Part shown: positions 27,286-35,700 of the stretch, in pieces
Layout of the letters: each line of letters begins with the position of its first letter
Numbering within the stretch: the stretch's first letter is position 1
Assembly (NCBI GenBank): GCA_025352825.1
Contig: JANXSG010000239.1
Coordinates: 1-64,000, forward strand
DNA from: Chthonomonadaceae bacterium
GTDB lineage: Bacteria > Armatimonadota > Chthonomonadetes > Chthonomonadales > Chthonomonadaceae
Length of the DNA stretch: 64,000 bases
Direction: 5' to 3'
Notes under the pieces: generated by a model
What the model was told of the DNA's origin: nothing
The model's input: the letters and a program-made list of their open reading frames with translations, nothing else
Databases searched by the model: none
Made by a program: the position numbers and the translations under genes

Positions 27286-28803
27286 ATGTCCACCGAACGC
27301 GATACTGGTTTGGAAGCCCTTCAACGAGGCGACACTGTCTCCGCGATCTCGCTCCTGGAGCAGGCTTGCCAGATCGAACCAAACGATTTTCAATCACATC
27401 TCTATCTGGGAGCAGCCTATGGCCAATCCAATCGGCATGAAGAAGCGGTGCAGTCCATCACACGTGCGGTTCAGCTAGAGCCTGGTAATGCATCCGCTCG
27501 ATTTAACCTCGGAATCGCACTCGAACATGCCGGCTGGCCAAATGAGGCGGTCACAGTATTTCAGCAGGCAATAATGCTTCAGCCGGACTACCTCAAAGCT
27601 TCGGAGGCTCTGGCGCGACTCCAGGCAGCATCGCCCCAGACAACGATTATCCAAAACACTGCCCCGCAGCAGACATCGCAAATAGCTCCTCAGCAAGGTG
27701 GACTTGGATCCTATCAATCAGGCGGAGAGTCCTCTCAGCCAGACTACGGAGCCTCTGCATCCTATGGTTCTCAGCAGCCTCTCCCCGGCACGCACCACCC
27801 TGCAGATGGCGGAGTTCCTCCCTCGCCTGGAATGCCGGGCTCATCAGTCTATGGTGCATCCCCGTATGTGGCATCTCCCTATCCTGTCGCAAATAGTAAT
27901 TTTCAGATGCGTCCGGTCTATGAAGACACCTTCTCGCTCGCACAGGCAGCGAAAGACTGGATTGCGCTGTTGAAATCTCCCACACAATTCTTTGAAAATC
28001 AAGTGGATCGTGAAGGATTAAAAGCTCCCATGGCCATGATAGTTTTCTACTGCCTGGTAACACTTCCTTCAGTTTTGATAGGTAGCCTCATGGCTGGGCA
28101 AAGTATACTTCCAGTGCTTGTTAAACAACTGTTCTCACCTCTTATCATGATCATTGTATTCCTTGTTCCGGCTTTGTTAATTCATGCTGTCGGTAAGATG
28201 TTTGGCAATTCAGCAGCATATTCGGGCAGCTTTCGAGCTTTAGTGTACTCATGCGCACCCTTGTATTTGATTACGATAATTTACGCGCTTATCTTGCCTA
28301 GCGCATTAGCTCCACTTACTAAAGCCAGCCAACCTGCTGGCTCGACAGTATCAAACTCCACGTTTAAATCCGAACGGTTAGTTCTCATTCAGAGTACTAA
28401 TGATGGTACGGACACCCAGACCCCACCACCCAGCGTTCGTAGAGGTAGAACGAATAGTCCATCCTCGATTGACGGCCAGCAGAATAACCCTGGGATGCCA
28501 GGTTCTCCGCGTATTCCTGGAGTTCCACAAAATCCGTTCGGAAATAGTTCAATAGGAACGAATCCGATGCCTAGTTTGACTGGCGGATTACTGATAATTG
28601 TGCTGCTGGTTATTATCGCCTTAATCTGGAGCTTTATACTTCAGGTGATGGGGATTTCCTCCATACAGCGTATTTCTACTGGTGCCGCTGTTGGAACAAT
28701 AATCATCTCAAATATAATTTCATTCGTAATTGTATTTGGTTTAATGATGATACTCGGAGCTGCTATGTTTGCAGCATTGGCAGGCAGTGGAGGAATACAC
28801 TAA
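27286..28803 (+). CDS. TPR-containing YIP1-family membrane protein
   Basis: The 505-residue protein has three TPR units at about 8-110 (LEALQRGDTVSAISLLEQA, HLYLGAAYGQSNRHEEAVQS, ARFNLGIALEHAGWPNEAVT). A Gln/Pro/Gly/Ser-rich linker spans about 112-215, and a YIP1-like membrane domain has about five hydrophobic helices over 245-500. A second low-complexity loop at 360-425 (PGMPGSPRIPGVPQNPFGNS) lies between helices. ATG 27286 has GGGAG 7 bases upstream and is 15 bases after the Hsp70-like stop, so the two are cotranscribed. The role is unknown; a membrane-anchored partner of the Hsp70-like protein is a reasonable guess from the TPRs. Confidence 0.85.
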   Translation: MSTERDTGLEALQRGDTVSAISLLEQACQIEPNDFQSHLYLGAAYGQSNRHEEAVQSITRAVQLEPGNASARFNLGIALEHAGWPNEAVTVFQQAIMLQPDYLKASEALARLQAASPQTTIIQNTAPQQTSQIAPQQGGLGSYQSGGESSQPDYGASASYGSQQPLPGTHHPADGGVPPSPGMPGSSVYGASPYVASPYPVANSNFQMRPVYEDTFSLAQAAKDWIALLKSPTQFFENQVDREGLKAPMAMIVFYCLVTLPSVLIGSLMAGQSILPVLVKQLFSPLIMIIVFLVPALLIHAVGKMFGNSAAYSGSFRALVYSCAPLYLITIIYALILPSALAPLTKASQPAGSTVSNSTFKSERLVLIQSTNDGTDTQTPPPSVRRGRTNSPSSIDGQQNNPGMPGSPRIPGVPQNPFGNSSIGTNPMPSLTGGLLIIVLLVIIALIWSFILQVMGISSIQRISTGAAVGTIIISNIISFVIVFGLMMILGAAMFAALAGSGGIH

Positions 28804-28846
28804 CTTTATGTCTTTAGCAGCACCCTTGCAAATCAGGAGAATATAT

Positions 28847-29632
28847 ATGAATAAACACAAATTATTAACGCTCATACTTACTGCACTGTTAATCGCATCT
28901 TTCCTGCCATTCTGCTCAACTGCAGTCGCATCTGAAAAAACAACTGTCAACAGCAAATCAGACGCCTCAGCGCTGCAAACTGGTTTCTTACTAAAAACAG
29001 TTCAAAGGGAAGGCAAGCCCTACCGATATGTAATCTACGTACCTGCCGATTACGATCCCCAAAAAGCATATCCTACGATCATCTTTCTCAATGGCGCTGG
29101 TGAATGCGGATTGGATGGATTCAAGCAGGTTGCACAGGGAATAGGCACGGCGGTGATGTTCGATACGGAACACTGGCCATTCCTAATTATGTTTCCGCAA
29201 AAACCGAGTATCGGCGAGACCTGGTTACAAAACGACGATCTCATCCTGGCGGAACTCAAAGCAGTCAAAAACGACTACCGCGTCGATGAGGATAGATTGT
29301 ATCTAACCGGACTTTCTCAGGGGGGATATGGAACCTGGGCGATTGCAGCCAAATATCCTGATATGTTCGCAGCCATCGTCCCTATTTGTGGCGGTGGAGA
29401 TAAAGAGATGGTAAAAACACTCAAATCACTGCCAGTGTGGGCATTCCATGGGGCCGCCGACACAACAGTCCCTCCAGTTCTCAGTGAATCTATGGTACAG
29501 TATCTCAAAGAAGCGGGCGGAGATGCTAAACTAACTCTCTACCCAGGCGTGGGCCATAACTCCTGGGACAATGCCTATCGCAAAGAGAAACTGTACGATT
29601 GGTTCCTCTCACACAAACGTGCCAAACACTAA
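28847..29632 (+). CDS. Secreted alpha/beta hydrolase (esterase / PHB-depolymerase-like)
   Basis: The 261-residue product starts MNKHKLLTLILTALLIASF, a signal peptide, at ATG 28847 with AGGAG 8 bases upstream; the track's 28769 start is rejected. The alpha/beta hydrolase features are the oxyanion strand PTIIFLNGAGECG (about 90), nucleophile elbow LTGLSQGGYGTW (GLSQG), Asp in FHGAADTTVPP and His in YPGVGHNSWD. This places it with periplasmic carboxylesterases or PHB depolymerase/feruloyl-esterase-like enzymes. The natural substrate is unknown. Confidence 0.9.
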   Translation: MNKHKLLTLILTALLIASFLPFCSTAVASEKTTVNSKSDASALQTGFLLKTVQREGKPYRYVIYVPADYDPQKAYPTIIFLNGAGECGLDGFKQVAQGIGTAVMFDTEHWPFLIMFPQKPSIGETWLQNDDLILAELKAVKNDYRVDEDRLYLTGLSQGGYGTWAIAAKYPDMFAAIVPICGGGDKEMVKTLKSLPVWAFHGAADTTVPPVLSESMVQYLKEAGGDAKLTLYPGVGHNSWDNAYRKEKLYDWFLSHKRAKH

Positions 29633-29649
29633 ATTTATAGGATGACACT

Positions 29650-31113
29650 ATCAAAATAACGGATTCAACTTTAGAGCGCGCGATTCGAAATCTGCCTTCA
29701 CGCACCATTTCGGCAGCTGCAGAGATCCTCACCCACTGGGAACTGGAACGAGAAGCTGGCCCCCTGGATCATGTTGTCTCTGCAGAATTCAGATCGCGAA
29801 AAGCCCTCAACTCCCGCGAACGAAGATGGATTTCAGAAGCAGTATTTGGCACGGTACGAAACCTTCTTCGCCAGCAGTTCATTTTGGAAAAAATGTCCTT
29901 GCCTGCCAGCACAGATAACCTTATCAGGCTGTGGGCATCTCCCGGAGGTCATCCTGAAGGTTATCTGCTCCCCGAAGATGCCGCTTTTACCATGCCAGAA
30001 GCGCTGCTTCCATTGAAAGAGCTGCAAGCAGCGCTTGCTCTTTTACCAGATCCTTCCGACTCCAAAGCATACCTACGCATTTCGCTCTCATTTCCAGAAG
30101 TGATCGCTGCTGAACTGGAACATTTCTTTGGGGAAGATGCCTTAGACGCTGCCAGAGCTTTGAATAGCCCCGCACCGCTCACCCTCCGCCTCAATCCACT
30201 CAAATCGAGCATGGTGTCTGTACGAAATGCAATCCCAGAGTCTACCCTTACTCAGTATTCGCCATGGGCATTGGAGTTGTCGCACCGAGTAAACATATAC
30301 AACATGCCAGGATATCGAGGTGGATGGTTTGAGGTTCAGGATGAGGCTAGCCAACTGGTAGCGCTTCTTACCAATGTTCTCCCTGGCCAGACTGTTATCG
30401 AGGTCGGTTCCGGGGCTGGGGGTAAATCTCTCGCAATGGCTGCCCTCATGGAGTCACAAGGTGTGATAGCTGCTATCGATAACTCTACACAACGCATGGA
30501 AGAGCTGAAAAAACGATCTACACGAGCTGGGGTAGACTGCATCACTCCCTGCAAAGTCTCTGAAGACATGGCTGGTAACTGGACATCCATGGGTGCTGTA
30601 ACCCAGACACTGGAACGCCTTCGTAATAAGGCGGATGTGGTACTGGTAGATGCGCCATGTACTGGCAGTGGCACCATCAGGCGCAGTCCAGACCTGAAGT
30701 GGAGAGAAGTGAACTTAAAATCAATTCTAGCGGTGCAGCTCGATCTTTTGGTTCGCGGTGCGATGTACGTCGCGCCGAGTGGTTCTCTTATCTACATCAC
30801 CTGTGCGGTAGAACGATCACAGAATGAAGAAATAGTCGAAAAGTTTCTCGATACGGATATAGGCAGCCAGTTCAAACTCGACACTTATCAAGAACGACTC
30901 GCGTCGGGATATAAAAGGGCGCTGACTATGGCTGCTCGCCCCACCAAATCGGCAAAACAACGTTCGCGAGCTACATGGGAAGCAGACCAGATTTCTGGAA
31001 CATCGCAGGTCATCCCAGATTTTTCTACACTTGCTTCTGGGCTCTACCTTAGATCGTGGCCACATCTGCATCGTATGGATGGTTTCTTCGGTGCGTGTCT
31101 TAAAAGAATTTAG
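29650..31113 (+). CDS. rsmB: 16S rRNA (cytosine-C5) methyltransferase RsmB-like, start disturbed
   Basis: The product would methylate a cytosine of 16S rRNA with SAM. The track begins only at 29884, but the frame is open back to 29641 and encodes a NusB/RsmB-type N-terminal helical domain (RAIRNLPSRTISAAAEILTH, ALNSRERRWISEAVFGTVRN). The catalytic domain has motif I EVGSGAGGKSLAMAAL, motif IV DAPCTGSG (Cys about 337) and motif VI YITCAVERSQNEE (Cys about 385). No ATG, GTG or TTG exists in this frame before 29884. ATG 29642 is one base out of frame and would read MTLSK then stop, so a single A lost from the A-run at 29653-29656 is likely, or a rare ATC/ATA start is used. Confidence 0.85.
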   Translation: MKITDSTLERAIRNLPSRTISAAAEILTHWELEREAGPLDHVVSAEFRSRKALNSRERRWISEAVFGTVRNLLRQQFILEKMSLPASTDNLIRLWASPGGHPEGYLLPEDAAFTMPEALLPLKELQAALALLPDPSDSKAYLRISLSFPEVIAAELEHFFGEDALDAARALNSPAPLTLRLNPLKSSMVSVRNAIPESTLTQYSPWALELSHRVNIYNMPGYRGGWFEVQDEASQLVALLTNVLPGQTVIEVGSGAGGKSLAMAALMESQGVIAAIDNSTQRMEELKKRSTRAGVDCITPCKVSEDMAGNWTSMGAVTQTLERLRNKADVVLVDAPCTGSGTIRRSPDLKWREVNLKSILAVQLDLLVRGAMYVAPSGSLIYITCAVERSQNEEIVEKFLDTDIGSQFKLDTYQERLASGYKRALTMAARPTKSAKQRSRATWEADQISGTSQVIPDFSTLASGLYLRSWPHLHRMDGFFGACLKRI

Positions 31114-31156
31114 GTTTCATTATTTCCCCTCGTACAGAGGAACAAGGACTCCGAGA

Positions 31157-31900
31157 ATGTCTGTTGAACCGCCGACAAAACTGATTTTCCTGCCACTATT
31201 TCCACTGCATCAAGTTTTTTTTCCGAGTTTTCATCTGCAGCTCCACATCTTTGAACAGCGATATATATCCATGATCAATAGGTGTGTGGAGCAAGGAACC
31301 CCATTTGGAGTCGTGCTAATAAGAGAAGGCGAAGAGGTTGGCGAGCCTGCCATACCCTGCGAAGTCGGCTCTCTGGCACGAATTATCTCTACAAATACAC
31401 TTGAAGACGGAAGAATGCACATATTGGCATCCTGCGAGGGGCGTTTCCGTATTCTGGATACAATGGTTGCGGATCTTCCATATCTCATTGGGACAGTCGA
31501 AATGCTGGAAGACTCTGATGAAAACGAAAGAGATATATTACCTATTTCGCATAAAGTAGATGGTATTTTTCAGCAGTATATTGCTCTTCTAGCCGAATGC
31601 GTCAACGAACCATCTCCCGCATTGCAACTTCCCTCAGATCCAGCGCAACTCAGCAACTGTGTCGCATTTGTCGCTCAGCTTTCGAATGAAGCTAAGCAAA
31701 ACCTTCTGGAAATGACAAGTACCAAACAGCGATTATTGGAAGAGTACCAGCTTCTCCAGATCATGGTTACAGACCTCGAATCGCGTCGTATGCTACCAGT
31801 GGATGAAGAGGATGATCACTTCTATCAGGATGAGTTATTCCATCCCCTTAACACTCTCAACGAATCGTGGCGAGCCTTTCGTCAACAGGCCAGAAATTAA
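31157..31900 (+). CDS. LON substrate-binding domain protein (no ATPase or protease domain)
   Basis: The 247-residue protein has a Lon N-terminal domain: LIFLPLFPLHQVFFPSFHLQLHIFEQRY (about residues 9-35), GTPFGVVLIREGEEVGEPA and the RFRILDTMV strand around 100. A helical extension ends in WRAFRQQARN. It lacks any AAA+ or Ser-Lys protease part, as in the widespread stand-alone LON-domain proteins of unknown function. ATG 31157 is preferred: the track extension overlaps rsmB and has a composition unlike the domain. It follows rsmB by 43 bases and is probably cotranscribed. Confidence 0.9.
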   Translation: MSVEPPTKLIFLPLFPLHQVFFPSFHLQLHIFEQRYISMINRCVEQGTPFGVVLIREGEEVGEPAIPCEVGSLARIISTNTLEDGRMHILASCEGRFRILDTMVADLPYLIGTVEMLEDSDENERDILPISHKVDGIFQQYIALLAECVNEPSPALQLPSDPAQLSNCVAFVAQLSNEAKQNLLEMTSTKQRLLEEYQLLQIMVTDLESRRMLPVDEEDDHFYQDELFHPLNTLNESWRAFRQQARN

Positions 31901-32006
31901 TACTGTGCTCCTGATCTCGTGAATTATTCAATTTCCAAATAACGTATTTTGTTACTTCAGGTCAAGCATCGTAGCTGTGGTACAATATGCATGGAGGGTG
32001 AATAAA

Positions 32007-32309
32007 ATGTCAAAACAGATTTTGGAATTGGAAGGGACTTGGGAAGAGATATGCGCCCATGATGCCATACTGTCCGGACATAAGGTGCGTCTTACAGTTT
32101 TCTCTGCAGAATCGGAGATTTCTTCAGAGCAAAACCCTCCTAACAAATATCGTCTATCTGTACGAGAGATGCTGAAATTACCTCTGAAAGAACGCGATAT
32201 TATACTGGCTGCACAAGCGACTAACGCGGAAGTATTCTATCGGACTGATCCAGACTTAACTTGTTTCGATGCCTGTGGAGAGGAAGACTATTTCGATGAA
32301 ACCTCGTAG
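32007..32309 (+). CDS. Antitoxin of a MazF-type toxin-antitoxin pair
   Basis: The 100-residue product starts at ATG 32007 with GGAGGGTGA about 5 bases upstream. The N-terminal ILELEGTWEEICAHDAILSGHKVRLTVF looks like a beta-strand module found in antitoxins of cyanobacteria and similar phyla. The acidic C-terminus, with LPLKERDIILAAQA and CGEEDYFDETS, would wrap the toxin. The 3' end overlaps the toxin start by 14 bases, the standard coupled arrangement. It likely also binds its own promoter. Confidence 0.8.
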   Translation: MSKQILELEGTWEEICAHDAILSGHKVRLTVFSAESEISSEQNPPNKYRLSVREMLKLPLKERDIILAAQATNAEVFYRTDPDLTCFDACGEEDYFDETS

Positions 32310-32646
32310 AGGTGAAGTATGGAATGTGAATTTTACCCCATCTTTCGGAGCGGAAATCCAGAAAATCCGACCGGCGGTCATCATGAATGCAGAAAGTATA
32401 GGCAGGCTGCCGCTTAACATTGTAGTACCAATAACGAACTGGCGTACTGAGTATGCAGAGTTTGACTGGTTCGTATCACTATCACCAACCACAACAAACG
32501 GGCTAAATAAAGAGTCTGGTGCGGACACATTTCAAGTTAAATCCATTTCCGAAAGTAGACTTGTTGAGAAGTTAGGCGAGCTGACCAGCGATCAAATGGC
32601 GGACATTGCAAGCGCAATAGCACTTTGTATCGGTTATGTATCTTAA
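32296..32646 (+). CDS. mazF: MazF/PemK-family endoribonuclease toxin
   Basis: The 116-residue product begins MKPRRGEVWNVNFTPSFGAE, then IQKIRPAVIMN, the classic MazF strand with the catalytic Arg region, and continues with NIVVPITNW and QVKSISESRLVEKLGELT. These are the three conserved blocks of the family. Such toxins cut mRNA or tRNA at short sequence motifs. ATG 32296 with GAGGAAG upstream is chosen over the track's 32269, which lies inside the antitoxin gene. The frame is complete and no motif residue looks lost, so the pair may be active. Confidence 0.92.
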   Translation: MKPRRGEVWNVNFTPSFGAEIQKIRPAVIMNAESIGRLPLNIVVPITNWRTEYAEFDWFVSLSPTTTNGLNKESGADTFQVKSISESRLVEKLGELTSDQMADIASAIALCIGYVS

Positions 32647-32670
32647 TTTTCAATGGTTGTTTATAAATAA

Positions 32671-32702
32671 AAGCCCCTCTCCAATTTTTGGGAGAGGGGC
32701 TT
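32671..32702. terminator. Strong bidirectional intrinsic terminator
   Basis: AAGCCCCTCTCC (32671-32682), loop AATTTTT, GGAGAGGGGCTT: a perfect 12-bp GC-rich stem between the convergent toxin gene and the giant minus-strand gene. It ends the toxin transcript on the plus strand and the 31-kb pilus cluster on the minus strand. Confidence 0.85.
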
Positions 32703-32718
32703 CTAATTAGAGTTTATC

Positions 32719-35700
32719 CTAGTGCTCGTTGCTCACATTCGGATAGAACTGAGGCGAGAGTGTCTGATAGTAAAGATCTGTAGTACTCGCACGTGTACTT
32801 GTCCAGAATATCCATATCTTATCTGCAAATGGATCCTTGAACGCCGCTACCTGCCCTTCATTGACCGCTGAGTCAGTTGGCATGACGATCTCGGAAGTGG
32901 TCTCATCTCCTGTGCCGCCGGATACACTCATCTCATCACCCCAGGCTACTGAGTATATAAGACCGTTGTAAGATGCGTTTGCCGGATCTGAGCTGCTGTA
33001 CTTAACCTGAATCACATTACCTTCATCTATCTCAGTAAAGTATATTCGCCCACGCGCATAGTCTATTTCATAAGGTCCAACTACGTGCCCTCCCGGGCCT
33101 GGCTGAACAGTCACCGATTGTACAGATTGTATCCCCTGGGCGTTGGGGGCTGTTAGCATCACAGGTCGAGGCAGCCTAATCATCAGTCGCATGGCCTTGT
33201 AGTAGATCGTGGAGGTCGCTTTACCAGAAGCAGCACTCTTATGATATAGCACCCACAATCGATCTACAGGTGGCGCAGAGCCAGTGTTTCCAAACAAGCC
33301 TTGCGGAGTAGCTAATTGATACCTGGTATTTGCACCACGATCTATAATCGCTACAGGATTCGTGTTGTTCCCCACTGAGGAAACCGCAGGATGTGATCTG
33401 AAGCCCGGATCGTTTACCAGCCCGCTTTGCAGGAATGCATCACTTCGAACGATGTTTGTCTCGTCACGGGAGACATCGACACGCATCACCTGTGGTGCAT
33501 AGCTTACAGTGACCCTATCCCCTCTCAACGGGGTGATATTGGGGAAATTAACATTTCCAGATCGGGTATCCACGATCAAGTGTCCACCTGAAAGCACGCC
33601 TTGATCCGCCCCAGAGGCATCGCGTGAAACTAGATCATAGGTCACTAAGCCAGATGCTGGATCGAACTGCCCTTTCTGAATGAAGGTCGGTCTTCCTTTC
33701 GCATCTGCTGACGAATCAGCGATGTTAGGTCGGCCATTGATATGATATTTCACACCATTCCGAATAAGATCAACCTGTATGTTATCCGATATCGAATTTC
33801 CACTTCGCAATACCCAGGATGCATCGCGTGCTGTATAGGAACTTGTCGCCCCCACCCTTGTCAGTGTTTCATTAATTACTGGTGGAAGCTGCATAAGAGA
33901 TAGTGCTCCTAGTTGCAGATCAGTTCCGGTTTTAGGTGCAATTCGATTGATACTATACCTGCTCTTCAGTACCTCCACAGTCTGGCGATTCTGAAGGGTT
34001 CCCGTGTAGTACAGATCAATTGCATCCACTACATTGCCACTTGCCGGATCAGTTACTCTGGTATAGACCGGATAAGGATCGCTCTGCCATACCAGACCGC
34101 CCGGAGGATCCAGTTTGCGATCTCCAGTGGAAACCACATCGCTATTGGTTGCTGTCTGCTGATACCAGCCCGATTCCAAGTCTTTCATGTTTCCCGATGT
34201 ATTTGCATTGAAGTCGTAGTACAGAGATGTTTGCCCAGAGCTGCCCGAGTGCCAGAATAGGTAGAGCAGCTTCTGTGCCGGATGAATCCCATCCGCTTCA
34301 AAACTGATCTCAATCGGCTTCGGACTAAGTTTAGCAAGCGCAGGATCATTCAGGAAGGATAGTGTCTGATCTGGAACCCCTTTCACATTTCCATTGAGTG
34401 TCGAATAGAACGTTCTGGTCTCCGTTTGCTGAGATGCTGGGCTCTGAGCAAAAGTAGGTCTGCTTTTATCAATATTTCCCTGATAGAACAACCACGCCTC
34501 ACCATTTGGATCGGGGATGATCAGTCCATTCGCCTTCACCAGGGTAGATACTGTCGTAGCCGGGCTGGCAAATTTTGCCGTCTGGGCAGCTCGAGTTCCA
34601 GGAAGATATGGCGGTACTATCGTCGGATTGAAGGCTGCGGCTACCGCCTCTGCCTGAGTAGATGGGAACAGTTTGTTGAGAGTTCCAAGATCAGGGAAGA
34701 GACCATAGGTCGCTCCTCCAGGGATTCCCCACCAGCGGCCGTCAATTCCGCTGCTAACTACATTCCCCGTTCGTGCAAAGTTGAAGTCGTTTCCTGCAGG
34801 GCTTCCACCAACAGGGCTTGGCAGACTGGTATAAGCCAGTGAGTAGGGCGCATTTGCATGGATACCTCCATTATCCCAATATGGGCTTCCTGCCTGCTGT
34901 CTGTTCGTGGTGAAATACAGCCACACATCAGAGTTTGTTGCAGTGGGGAAACGCAGTACTGCAGGCAGGGCATTCATACTTGCCTGCTGGTTTAGCCGCT
35001 CTTGCGCGGACAATATTGTCGGATCGGTGGGATCGAATGTATCTATCTGCCCCAGTGTTCCAGCGGTGACTCCATTTGTTATCCGTGCCTCCCTCACCTG
35101 AAGAGCGAGACTAAATGTAGGCTCGGCGAACTTTTCAACAGGCGTACCGTCCGGTCTTGTGCTGCCCGGCGATACTGCCACATTCAGTATTCCATCATGA
35201 TCCGTTCCTACCGTGGTGTTCGCGCCGGAAGACGCAAGCCACTCTCGCCACTGAATTGGCGTCTCATCCTCAAATGGGAAGATGGGAGCCGAATAAGTCC
35301 CGGAAGGCGTACCCAACGGTATTGCCATTCCAATTCTTGGCTTACTACTCTGCGGCTGAATTGTCGCGTTAGAAGGGGAATCGGGTATCAAAGCAGTCGT
35401 ACCCAGCGAATCTCCAGGCAGCGGCTTGTGCAGAGTTGGCATCGGCTGAAAGCCAGGAACCCAGTTGGAGAATGTATTGGCAGGCAGTCCAGTGGCTATT
35501 GCTGCCGAGATATCGCTCTGCAGAACATTCGGGTTAGGAATGCCATTCGGGTTGGCTGTACTCTGCCACAGCCAGCTATCCTTGAAATCCAGGGTGCCAG
35601 GCTGACTGTGCAAACTGGTATGGTCAAAGGAGGACACAACCCCGATATTACCCAGCCCAGCATTGGCGCTGCTATCAACAAATGGTACAGCAAAGAGCGG

